Source: CAZQGE01 sp964592815 (GTDB lineage: Bacteria; Bacillota; Clostridia; Christensenellales; CAG-917). From it: 60,484 bases of DNA. The notes under the pieces were generated by a model that was not told the DNA's origin, did not search any database, and saw only the letters and a program-made list of their open reading frames with translations. Location of the stretch: positions 1 to 60,484 of the forward strand of contig CAZQGE010000002.1 of assembly GCA_964592815.1 (NCBI GenBank), read 5' to 3'. Shown here piece after piece: positions 15,001-19,971 of the stretch; the first letter of the stretch is position 1; each line of letters opens with the position of its first letter. The translations under genes and the position numbers were made by a program.

Positions 15001-17605
15001 ACAAATGGTTAATATTCCAATCACTATAATGGCAAACAAGATAAAATCTGTTAATTTCTATTATGGTGACAACCCCAACTATAAACTTGCTTCAATTGAA
15101 AACAGAATAATAAAAGAAGTTCACACTTATGTAGGACAAAACGCAAATAAGAATTACTTTGAAATTGAATACGGCAGATTGTCAAAAATTCCAACCGACT
15201 TCAACTTCTTCAACCCGTATGCCTATGACAGAGATGAACTTCCTAAACAAGTATTAGTTAAGTTCGGCGACAATAATTTGGAACGTAAGTATTATGCTAA
15301 GTATGTTCCAAAAACAGCAAAAGACACATTTGACAACAGTCAGATAGTTTCAACTGCCGACAAGACCTATAACGTTATTGTAGAAATTTACAATAACGCA
15401 GGTTTGACAGGAAAAGTGTTGACGTCGTTTGAAATTGAAATAAATATTTCTAGACTTGAACTGACTGAAAACAACTCTGACCTTACGTCAAAGTACCTCG
15501 ACTTTGAGACTAAGCCAAGATATACGTTCGACGTATATTCGTCGTACGCTGACAGTATGTTTGTTACAAGCTATTATGAAGGTGGCGTATTCAAGTCCAA
15601 CTATATGAGCGAAAACGGCATACTTAAAGGCAACACAGAAAAAGGCGTCACAAACTATATTGGCGGACACTTTGTCAAATATGGTGACTGGGTAGCCACA
15701 GAACAAGGTATGAAGTATCTTGCTGATGGTTCGTCACTCTACAAGTTGTTGGGTGAAGGTTCAACCACGTACTACTACAACAAGGTCGGCAAGGATTATC
15801 AATACTCTACTGTTCTTGACGTAGCAAACAGTTATGTATACGCTTATATTGATACGCAAGTGTTAGAAGTTAACAACTGGAATACTAAGTGGAAATTAGG
15901 TGGAACAAGCTACGGTTATGACAGCACCCACGCTGTGATAACGGCTAGTGTTGCAGGAATGTCTGTAAATGGAATGAAACTGAACAGCGCAAGCGAGAAC
16001 ATAAAAGTTCAAGTTAAGTTGGTTGGTAAGAAATTTACGACTGCTGACTTTGACACATATCCAAACACGACAGTATTCAACGGAGTAAATAACTTTGTTG
16101 TAAACTATGACTCGTTTGGAAGCGTCAACTTGTTTGAGCGTCAACCATACACTGCTTTTGCTGGAACACGCTATAAGAGGAAAGTTGACAGAAGTTTCTC
16201 GATTGACAATACTCGCGGTCAATATGCAAAGTACACAGGCATAAAGTATTCAAAGAACGTTAGCACAAATACGTTTGTTGAGGATGTAAACGGTACTTAT
16301 GGACTTCAAAACGGTCAGTACGTTGCGCTTGATGAATATTTGGGTAATAGTTATATCCGACTTGAATACTACTATGGCGTACGTTATTCTAAGTACTCTG
16401 ACGGAAAATACTATGTAGACAGAAATGGACTTTACGGTATCAACGAAAAACTAGATTATTATCAATTATCAAAACTTGAACTTGGTAAGTACACTTATTT
16501 CCCGATGAATTACAAACTCACGGGCAAAGACGGTACTGATATCCTTGTACCTATTACTTGGAATTTTGATACAGTTAATATTTCGTATAAGGGCGGAACG
16601 AGTGAGTTCAGCGCATTGGTCAACGCAAACAATGAGTACAACTTTGGTTCTAACGATATTGGAACGCAAACGTTGAAGTTCACGATTAACGTTACACCAA
16701 GAACTGTTGTTAAGACTGATAGCAATATGTGCGGTATAGCAACAGAAGGAACTGGTGTTGGACTTGCAACAGCTGGCACTCAAAACAGCACGCTCAGAAA
16801 TATGGAAGGCTATGCTGGACATATCACAAAGGACGTTTCTGGCAACTATGTAATTCCGTCTGGACAAACTTATATTTATCCTTACGACTATGTACAACGT
16901 GATTTGCCGAACTACATTGACGTAATCATCAAAGACGGTGCAAGCAGCGTAGTTAAGAGGTTCACAGTTGGTGGCGGTGACGGAACAGTTACAAACAATG
17001 CAGACTATGAAAACACAAACAAGACGTTTATGTTGAAATGGAACTTGTCAGAATTCAACCCGACTTACAAAGGTGGCATAATACACTTGATTGCAGTTTT
17101 GATTGGACCAGACGGCTCACAACAAAACTTGAGAATTCCGTTCTTGGTAAATCGTCAAATGGCAAGTCGTATTGAGTCTATCGGAACAAGAGCGTCTGTT
17201 GAAAGTTTTGTACGCGACGTTGCAAATGACGGTGCAGTAATAGGAAATGCTTACGAAGTAAAGAGAAGTGTTGCAATCTCCTACAACTTGCCAACAGCCT
17301 ACAACGTAACATTCAACAGTTTTGCTCCAACCAAAGTCAATATGGAAAAGAACAAAGTGTTAGAGTGGAAGGAAATCAAGAAGACAAGCGAACAGGTTGG
17401 AAACGCGATAACTGCTGCACAAATAGACCAATACACAGCAACGATTGCAAATGCTGACAAGTACAGTAAAGTGTTCAACTATTTAAGTGTTGATATGCCT
17501 GCAAGCTATGACAAGACAAATCCGACACTTGGATTTAGCGGAAAAGCAATAATCCGACTTGGAACAAATCAATCTATTACAACAAACTTTACAGTAATAG
17601 CATAA
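2..17605 (+). CDS. Giant modular surface-type protein, 5'-truncated by the window edge
   Basis: The frame is open from the first bases. The first in-window ATG (329) has only a weak AGG upstream and the residues before it look like the rest of the protein, so the true start lies outside. At least 5,867 residues are present. The first ~3,400 residues after position 329 are built from about seven degenerate beta-rich modules. Each has a strand pair ending in a motif like IYIDLS-x-L, then an amphipathic Leu/Ile/Gly helix, a Ser/Thr/Ala/Gly-rich linker and more alternating strands. Tyr/Lys/Gly-rich segments are spliced between or inside the modules. The rest is an array of Ig-like domains. There is no LPXTG motif, C-terminal membrane segment or recognisable S-layer homology domain. 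I infer an exported envelope or adhesin-like protein; the signal peptide cannot be seen. I do not recognise the N-terminal module family, and no enzymatic motif was found. Confidence 0.9.
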   Translation, partial: KLIVPLEERFSKITENNGVNYRQSTNGDYAKIAESTIPYAIKDYKLYKKSGEQYTQITAKDFVAGTTYIFVDNIAKEVQYLCVKEEGYTKTKEGNLVNVVTKYNQLGQYMVGLGIDIGAANLSLKIGALGLEIGNAKSMLPSYIKNQKSHDGTTNVTVVPYDETTITANISVELDISATAGKLNIGKILGTILGDLDGVKLQVPSETMLDSSVVKLRLDLQLLIDLSDLMNSQLILKLVGVNKYGFDKLILGVYYLQDTIYIDGSYLNIPKIRISGLKISKIIGDLIGKVSGSTASTTEDLLDKLTSRANGAMTAAGSSTSKPLGAMVILDKRSLTIKVGDALIEYIINLLLKGSIDLSEVLDKLNAELMIEMNLVKEEKGVKNELPTLGITAGINFNDIRYERIADSTTLKNAAAMVRYTGTPSEVVSEYTFARFDSSSIFYQYTANDKITNDTDKYKAVEVFKGDDGKWHVGSVSGTIIESPILCQLKHSNVGLGLAIKYLDVEFAHSLAPLFTAAELSDYVGLNNLEKISLSEKIDITTGFDSSSDINLNELIQYFFPDVDPSSLQVLIQALSDNGGDVNRKLELGLQLDLKVGALIKYMKQYVKVNDSTVANEKLASLIKTFNKLQGDDGTGYKETVSILDVIVLIMGAVEGKMNILTLTDFLSLSIELNTIIDKDGDGLFYPEGGVDDKHLMVGAYLIEGEYKLLSDKPETLNKDSFDYIATTQRFSHYYKDMNGGYRYDADTKDYVMAEKSFKGVRYSYDAANYYRNPFGEAYRVNGGLYVNLSYFNMPGIYVSDENVNNLLASALKLNNKGNSAMEAGDSSNASTTADITLPLLSEQLSSYLKVLLYGINFTSNYLRVLVASDFINQLLGMLIKDNKLQFNNFDFVNQPYLSVNYDRQEYVMIASAEGQTGAVLQDKIYNIAVESTKELGDYVINANGEFVYKVSLTPDELNTYGGKFYKTYKSYIKVGGEYIAYAKAGSYEKATCDKVAGQNVPQFFYHDGTNYVAYGSAYSIVHKLYRTEPLIGLQIYVFNYELGINIGMPKLVATSYDYKPISGQLLTNNSDYPMGIYTAKNGYLNGDVFKTTYRRVEMPREIYSSEKPVEFKEGNAAYKKYYVNADSSGEYYIDGKYLIKFAEGEKKDYHGTTYSLTQTANAGTVYYDVYYTRASGTTNDKEILDKRNEILADNANGKYVNSDNIFYVSAIVRGSFSMDTNFDFDKYYRAYNSATDQGKQRYTYTHGSYVESATGNFVKAENYEGVNESLSEVLGGLLGNLTGKFVSPANFTADISFEIKLNLAFELNFVPSLNLRIRDIDLAIDMWRRENDAKDGSDGSVTHMIGIYYDHDTETGKAGAYIDLSYLLGPDAKIYIDMSDMPVETLLSELLNGVFNKKPATGAATAADPESVIPIANPNMVSAFLNIYSNAIAINIAASFVKMLVGMLLPEQSNIINALPNFKVYVKANMNPYDLILGLVLFNEQGTKAVLKGELKLEGFNGVPYVSSELDFGTEEKYAGKVDYNDPNYIFYYANFKRDDVNGTYFKYDKGTYGDISVAIPGKGYTEKVDQAFNTERRYKKGDYKYEAVVEPTLYSGKIYRETTPGSQEMVPLSNDFVYQTLLEKGIINSYKKGLYIKNNDGSYSYKSKMQLVGFIGYRGSVYSLKDGKVANSQAASDYVNLGEYIPMLTSGTIFNYFRANENTLNVNYNQKGSIHIVDENGKFVQVSMQELLNYGKYKKVADGVNFKYVPVNGNTEASVDGKVYKRVENFTEFSKFMDLNLDEIMNTPNFNINTLLSSLAENVENIGVGANLNLLMTLDDIINWSYQLTKFVETNEIGNKIYFLATSLQEQSKTNFKSKIGIDLSLKAYLNVGNFVYNLGGNIGKMLAGTKLYIKMVYNTNFHGEENAVTQIYAEISETGKLAVYLDLSDISRIVGLGDFFGKMKVELDLANILAGGDFALSSGDNAVTAAASSTGLLPQNIWNIIEMAFGSLVFANDTLSIGLRSDLFAKILTQFVPDGSMDSIAKYLPKLRETFDHSTSGLSINFAGDSPSIEFNLGFITGIDQFNEITSFNKTDGTIDYADTIAKYNKVGEKFVLSPDGTYYKYADESWSMLEYAQPKFQGLRYKLTTQTVDGKLQEVYTVVGEGSSLDKNDGMLYKDIENGWISKDVNGEYYTFNTATHRNNYFASYSIQEDVNGTLFAAVNKEGEILYYTSEKPALTNGKRYKIAEQRNKDYSLNYYLDNQVYRAFTQTTVAEKQAFIENNCFKYFDGYKVDVNGWYYLDGATYKRFVSAEQKAEYIGTKFTNTRVGRYIKLGDFNMMLKIGDLALSVNQNIDNLKEETIFQNASEADYTNVVKSKLELSISIDLSVYGAEKPDNYADLSGILDMILAFAAPSLGLSGSSLKILIDGLLGHESGPTYRLDLKAFLDLEDFSKTEVLLELNKYRMYSGVTPIPVSNIIRAYLANDSIYADLTGLLGADSNAKLKISGLGLSSILYKALGKVLGREATVGENNAQTAGHANLPTIDGNKDEAQKNFNSLDVAYMIIAVNPQKICLQFNLEIINAIYSKICALRGEEPKFKLPDLGEIFIYADSTVPNITGSGLDSTDKKYRGGFMVKFSDGFYFSADINTLAINKGVDATGVHNAYISQTELNNYTEAFNIKTGELKLQNIGLSLGLSFTMTSKGLYPGDGEFIKVSEEEAVSLAAAERYSMSTVTVPSDPNMLADGIYAVQSGNKFVKTDKSKLIAGTTAYKFTQDAAGLYKFFDYHANSMAGWMNKTLGSLLSGVGPFGQFETYAGTFKTNDDGTKDYSVYSGKLYYKKDVTKNDYTLVENNASVNATLQLYTFKAAEINMIFANKAIRVDVQVDATINLGAILKYGIAGILSSDISLKVTHGEAKTTLLNIYYLGSSSLTKTGNIYTLQNNSNGLFSDAIYIDATGLGIGKIKFQGLTGLLGANQPMNTASDRAQSTADIKSTSENGTTSADNGALNPMFIEITMQNGRIGLTIKRSVIDTIFAIANLKLPFELPDIQFVTLNMNYDSKGGTGFKSLEIKAELDKVGTGADIAISPISLDLKNGKANKTAIYNEIKSGYAGVTFSKTAGAMYLIQNILDNLAPNIAIHIDKRSTTTFFRGTFGGSQMSAVEGRATNEGSATLVVQRRRYSTVDKKFDDNNTNYPYRLIADLSANFDGVALGVKVVISANDILLTGIQLESGLQAILNAVNVIPIRGDNGAPILDLIKGTGDNDRWGYPSNETAQSTGDGGNALSAGEGSFTYNDQTGKYNYSPDLTGLIKKLDLNLFTPYGYLPYYNGMGDIDVNSADSTKYMSIKVTFDKDSFNELLIMLYVIILGLMQEATDANTVGVQYFVDIRKIMNQTDGNTWRDAVNAKLDVGNGDMTVSTKNQYNQIMKAFATKKTTAERVEFMKIIIPSIPFSLIQWLMYDVVKLSKSVMVLAGIAGNTLGNLGRLPASILPIPFATQDAYANIYIDLDPTNATYGLSADKKMQPGIQAIELMINCSKPTAGGTLVKPAAASTQQENSLKNEYFFLRINPYANENANAGKLLDFAESQTAEKVSGQVDPPTEIIINDPAKREGYAKYGERQVPVLLNNEYFSNSTLYPQKAKVTFTNGSNSLGDPNNQNENTKGTQIIWDSSSVDLTSRDDNGIAGYVYGYALNTVLYAIPVRVTDKFMLNNVYSYTNNGTGWQQSTIRVDMHNPESTSLPELARIKFNGGGTWTFANAYKNKSDKAMNAILDYGNRSLESNHIVETVYKLVDGKYYALTLSEMSLYRGEYYLLEDAYFKGDETNGTYYVKNDGDRKLYTEDSTVGGSKYYLKRGKMVKQEGNFDGRAKVIYNNLLDQKGKAITNYANADKGRYVIVPAYQTALQYTTISDVELVNFKDYVYKKVGETYVRMTGAEIKTYTGQKYKVLTEKVGDKEYCVLDFSKLPKGNAFPVGTISWDNKNFVYGWTTESVSIGLTYQWGLSETVKTEVYLPVESYKIESALKFSTVDGSKSINSFSNIDPLSLPFDGSSVSLMEYVDSMKKLDGRYVSGKGFTLDVKWDLTELEKAMNTIKNSAGKFDYYKGLSCNVKAYVGYNYFKNDYVTDNSGKVIYGFNGTGSTDANFVDPGYIAQVLDVRISLASREFSSLGSNSFVIDPYNENTYLANGEFNNNVFDGQKVGIYFKGNVKEQEYTVGDAASAITFDLPYVLNADGTYEKGSINVSKLSYAGYSDSLDRYIKIVIGNASSGQQVKYVKLNFYSMTASTTNLTIEDTFNPEWYNASQYDKLSVYFKAGKGFMHNMDINWTDANGNRLVKYYTNSKLTKEVSDISSGGVYYATVTANVKNAAGNAIGNVIDSNGKQVSQSITLKLIVNEKQIKRAADGSVTSHKVLFLNTPTDIYGNGEIATNPIYTTAYLADLNNYTSDIYAPVGNGYSLNPLFINDNTLTNNYFKVGNWGNGKTGTAVKVELANGNVELAYVKEWTVDSRLAFNTLTGGTYNVSLVVGSQTITTTLKVADYTVSNYTLGASSLTAVEGDLFSFNSQEKWNLPTKANLVLNTGATVADVDKIKLNDVAITWLDMSAPNAFETDTVGNFKFIRRSFKVFAGTPYEQTFEIRIRLDGINNELTGHTLNSLTPELSLTDSSWKLPETATVNYANGTTSNNVSVVWDSNSLPNAAEMKAGTFTRSYTLAGGIYSGSVTFTIANFTMTDWDVNSAADGKTFAYTLTADKFYKGLPTTVKINATTDATITWNNVTYGNEGLTNKLVVATLGLANGNVDIDVNLTVRAATFNSLIKESVIFDVFNPNFDGVGTNLFVSGSEVDVKVNNGVAVENGKATIYYNKAKLYENLVSKLGKRVSVPMTIDYGYGRESIEVEVQYIDRSAEYPKSLDLRAIVLDTFEHSDFSYLPNVVSMVTGNGDLFDMYVEWPSASFVDKYKLNGYYNGANHMVKASYYVVDNDIGTYGIAGKDDLNKNIYKLISEIEGYSGDKYVQITQMVNIPITIMANKIKSVNFYYGDNPNYKLASIENRIIKEVHTYVGQNANKNYFEIEYGRLSKIPTDFNFFNPYAYDRDELPKQVLVKFGDNNLERKYYAKYVPKTAKDTFDNSQIVSTADKTYNVIVEIYNNAGLTGKVLTSFEIEINISRLELTENNSDLTSKYLDFETKPRYTFDVYSSYADSMFVTSYYEGGVFKSNYMSENGILKGNTEKGVTNYIGGHFVKYGDWVATEQGMKYLADGSSLYKLLGEGSTTYYYNKVGKDYQYSTVLDVANSYVYAYIDTQVLEVNNWNTKWKLGGTSYGYDSTHAVITASVAGMSVNGMKLNSASENIKVQVKLVGKKFTTADFDTYPNTTVFNGVNNFVVNYDSFGSVNLFERQPYTAFAGTRYKRKVDRSFSIDNTRGQYAKYTGIKYSKNVSTNTFVEDVNGTYGLQNGQYVALDEYLGNSYIRLEYYYGVRYSKYSDGKYYVDRNGLYGINEKLDYYQLSKLELGKYTYFPMNYKLTGKDGTDILVPITWNFDTVNISYKGGTSEFSALVNANNEYNFGSNDIGTQTLKFTINVTPRTVVKTDSNMCGIATEGTGVGLATAGTQNSTLRNMEGYAGHITKDVSGNYVIPSGQTYIYPYDYVQRDLPNYIDVIIKDGASSVVKRFTVGGGDGTVTNNADYENTNKTFMLKWNLSEFNPTYKGGIIHLIAVLIGPDGSQQNLRIPFLVNRQMASRIESIGTRASVESFVRDVANDGAVIGNAYEVKRSVAISYNLPTAYNVTFNSFAPTKVNMEKNKVLEWKEIKKTSEQVGNAITAAQIDQYTATIANADKYSKVFNYLSVDMPASYDKTNPTLGFSGKAIIRLGTNQSITTNFTVIA
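776..10560 (+). repeat. Seven degenerate ~1.6-kb (about 550-residue) protein modules
   Basis: A recurring motif (hydrophobic-Tyr-hydrophobic-Asp-Leu/Ala-Ser/Thr, then a Leu/Gly-rich amphipathic stretch) begins near 776, 2348, 4078, 5768, 7408, 8806 and 10462, a spacing of about 1.4-1.7 kb. After each motif comes a small-residue linker rich in Ser, Thr, Ala, Gly and Asn. Then follows a block of alternating hydrophobic strands with a motif such as LPxFxVYVxxNMN. The similarity is visible in protein, not in DNA, so the duplications are old. Copies 1 and 5 look compact; copy 2 carries a Tyr-rich insertion of about 80 residues just before the motif. Confidence 0.75.
10750..17600 (+). other. C-terminal array of Ig-like domains in the giant protein
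   Basis: About ten segments each hold a strand with a central Trp (V/I-x-W-x-x-x-x-V/L) followed about 15-25 residues later by a Gly and another strand. This is the pattern of bacterial Ig-like group 4 (Big_4) and related folds. Clear examples lie near 10960, 12190, 12925, 13456, 13742, 14018, 14266, 14794, 16554 and 17033. Three Tyr/Lys-rich stretches interrupt the array (about 11320-11850, 15560-15850 and 16150-16490). The assignment is by pattern only; domain borders are approximate. Confidence 0.6.
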
Positions 17606-17614
17606 TGACAAGAT

Positions 17615-17640
17615 ATGAGCAGGGTGAAAGCCCTGCTCAT
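17615..17640 (+). terminator. Perfect 10-bp hairpin after the giant gene
   Basis: ATGAGCAGGG and CCCTGCTCAT form a perfect 10-bp stem with loop TGAAAG, starting 10 bases after the stop codon. No T-run follows (the next bases are AAATAAAAG). It is therefore a likely transcript 3' end or RNA-stabilising hairpin rather than a textbook intrinsic terminator. Confidence 0.55.
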
Positions 17641-17696
17641 AAATAAAAGTTAGTTAAGCTAACAAAAATTAAAAAGGTTATTTTTACGGGCTTCTT

Positions 17697-18740
17697 ATGG
17701 ATTTCACTACAACGGCAATAAACGTATTACTTCTGGTAGCTATGTCAATCCCCGGCTTCTTGCTTATGAAAGCCAAGGTTGTTAAGCCAAAGGGAATTGC
17801 ATATTTTTCAGCAGTTTTACTTTATGTTTGTCAACCATTTTTATCATTGCGTAGTTTTTTGCAAGTACAATACGATTTGTCTTTATTAAAGAATTTAGGC
17901 ATAGTTTTTTTATTTTCGTTGCTTGCTCAATTATTTGTGCTTGGAATTATGTGGCTTATATTACGCAAATGGTTTGATAAACCTGATGAAACCGCTACTT
18001 TGATAAAAGACGGTTATCTTTTTGGCAACGTTTACACCAATGAACCTATGCTGTTGGATAAAATAAACTTCACCAAACGAGGCAGAGCATACAGAGTTAT
18101 GGTTCTTACAGCTACTTTTGGTAACGTAGGATTTTTTGGAGTGCCTGTTTTGCAGTTTTTGTTTCCGTCGAACCCCGAAACTATTGCATATTCGGCAGTT
18201 TTTATAGTTTCAATGAACTTGATGTGCTGGACCATTGGTTCTTACATACTTACAGGCGATAAAAAATATGTTAAAGTCAAAAAAGCTATATTAAATCCTC
18301 AAACTTTGATATTGCTTTTGGCTTTGCCTTTGTTTTTTTCAAGGGTTACGATGTCGGCAATGCCTGTGGCTTTTCAAAAAGTGATAAACTTTTTTGCGGA
18401 TATGACTGCACCAATGTGTATGCTAATTCTAGGTATGCGTTTTGCGCTTGCTCCTATGATTGAACTGTTCAAAGATTGGAAAGTTTACGTTGCAACGCTT
18501 GTAAAAATTATGATTTTTCCGTTGCTTACGTTTGCCGTGTTGCTACCTTTTAAGTTAGAACCTACTTTATTTACGACTTTGGTGATATTGTCGGGTATGC
18601 CTTGCGCATCAATAAACCTTAACTTGGCGGAGCTTTATGGTTCAGATCAGAAAACAGCGGCAAATTCCATTCTTTTATCTACTTTTTTCTGTATTATTAC
18701 AATTCCAATTATGATGGCTATCTCTCAGTTGGTTTTATAA
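17697..18740 (+). CDS. AEC-family permease (auxin efflux carrier family)
   Basis: 347 residues, almost all hydrophobic, with about ten predicted membrane segments in two bundles of five split by a more polar stretch near residues 90-130. This is the layout of the AEC (Mem_trans) family, whose bacterial members export or exchange organic acids, amino acids or similar small anions. The start at 17697 fits the usual N-terminus of a short polar lead followed by segment 1. The nearest purine-rich site (AAAAAGG) is rather far upstream, so translation may be weak. It sits alone between the giant gene and the SPFH operon and ends just before that operon's promoter. The substrate cannot be told from sequence. 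Confidence 0.85.
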   Translation: MDFTTTAINVLLLVAMSIPGFLLMKAKVVKPKGIAYFSAVLLYVCQPFLSLRSFLQVQYDLSLLKNLGIVFLFSLLAQLFVLGIMWLILRKWFDKPDETATLIKDGYLFGNVYTNEPMLLDKINFTKRGRAYRVMVLTATFGNVGFFGVPVLQFLFPSNPETIAYSAVFIVSMNLMCWTIGSYILTGDKKYVKVKKAILNPQTLILLLALPLFFSRVTMSAMPVAFQKVINFFADMTAPMCMLILGMRFALAPMIELFKDWKVYVATLVKIMIFPLLTFAVLLPFKLEPTLFTTLVILSGMPCASINLNLAELYGSDQKTAANSILLSTFFCIITIPIMMAISQLVL

Positions 18741-18765
18741 AGTGTCAATCTGTTTCAAATAAGTG

Positions 18766-18793
18766 TTGAAAATTTTTGGTTGTATGTTATAAT
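18766..18793 (+). promoter_or_regulatory. Promoter of the SPFH/zinc-ribbon operon
   Basis: TTGAAA (18766) and TATAAT (18788) are separated by 16 bp, with an extended -10 (TGT just before TATAAT). Transcription would start near 18800. An AGGAGG ribosome binding site lies close before the ATG at 18819. Confidence 0.8.
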
Positions 18794-18818
18794 ATTTTTG
18801 TCTAAATAGGAGGTTGCT

Positions 18819-19949
18819 ATGGCGTTTTTCAGTGGACTTAAAAAACAAATGTTAAAGGTTATCGAATGGACTGACAATTCAAGCGATACTATGGTTTACA
18901 AATTCCCCGTCAATGACAGGTATGAAATTATGAAGGGAAGCAAACTGGTTGTGCGTGAGTCACAAGCAGCAATTTTTGTTACTGAAGGTCAAATAGCTGA
19001 CGTATTTACGGCGGGTACTTGGAATTTGGATACTGGTAACTTGCCTATCATAACTAAACTTAGGTCTTGGAAATATGCTTTTGAAACTCCAATCAGAAGC
19101 GACGTATATTATGTAAATCTCAAACAATATAACAATATGAAGTGGGGCACGGCAAACCCAATTATGATGCGCGACAAAGATTTTGGTATGATAAGAGTAT
19201 CAGGTCACGGAGAGTATTCATTCCACGTATGCGACCCTGCAACTTTTATGAGAGAGTGCTTTGGAACAATGCATTCTTACGCCACCAACAACATTCAAGA
19301 ACACTTAAAGAGTATTGTAATTGCAGAACTTACGGATATGCTTGGCGAATGCGGAATTCCTGCGCTTGACCTTGCTGCAAATTACTTGGAACTTGGCGAC
19401 TCCACACGTGACCACGCGTCTAAGCGTTTCAAACGCTTGGGACTTGATATTGACCAGCTTTTGATAAGAAACCTCAAATTGCCAGAGGCAGTTGAAAAAG
19501 CAATGGACCAACGCACAGCTTTGGGCGTTTTTGGCGACAAAATGGGCGAATATGCACAATATGAGTCGGTTCAAGCTATGCGTGACGCTGCAAAAAACCC
19601 AGGAACTGGTGGTATGTTTGCTTCTGCTGGTATAGGTTTGGGTTTGGGCACAAAAGTTGGTGGACAATTTGCCCAAAACCTCGACAGCATAAATTCGGAT
19701 ACGCAAAAAACAAAATGTCCAAAATGTGGCGCAGTAATGAAAGAAAACGCAAAGTTTTGTCCCGAATGCGGTGAAAAGAACTTAGGAGTTGGCAAGATTC
19801 CTTGCCCAAAATGCGGAGCGGCAATTTCAGCAAAATCAAAATTCTGCCCAGAATGTGGTTCAGCTGTCGTTCAGGCTTGCCCCAAATGTGGACAACAAGT
19901 TAAGGCTGACGCAAAATTTTGCCCTCATTGTGGTTCAAAAATAAGATAA
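18819..19949 (+). CDS. SPFH (band 7) protein with three C-terminal zinc ribbons, YdjI-like
   Basis: 376 residues. An SPFH/band-7-type domain covers about residues 20-245 and contains the family's conserved stretches such as ESQAAIFVTEGQ and a central RVSGHGEYSF region. After a Gly/Ala-rich hinge (about 260-285) come three CxxC-x11-CxxCG zinc ribbons beginning near residues 300, 329 and 354. This matches the YdjI/virion-core-like subfamily. In B. subtilis, YdjI works with YdjG and YdjH at the membrane to place the phage-shock protein PspA. The next gene, 22 bases on, is a YdjG-like protein, which supports the assignment. No pspA or ydjH homologue lies nearby. A membrane-stress scaffold is a reasonable inference; the ligand of the zinc ribbons is unknown. 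Confidence 0.85.
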   Translation: MAFFSGLKKQMLKVIEWTDNSSDTMVYKFPVNDRYEIMKGSKLVVRESQAAIFVTEGQIADVFTAGTWNLDTGNLPIITKLRSWKYAFETPIRSDVYYVNLKQYNNMKWGTANPIMMRDKDFGMIRVSGHGEYSFHVCDPATFMRECFGTMHSYATNNIQEHLKSIVIAELTDMLGECGIPALDLAANYLELGDSTRDHASKRFKRLGLDIDQLLIRNLKLPEAVEKAMDQRTALGVFGDKMGEYAQYESVQAMRDAAKNPGTGGMFASAGIGLGLGTKVGGQFAQNLDSINSDTQKTKCPKCGAVMKENAKFCPECGEKNLGVGKIPCPKCGAAISAKSKFCPECGSAVVQACPKCGQQVKADAKFCPHCGSKIR

Positions 19950-19971
19950 GTCAAATATAATAGAGAGAAAT

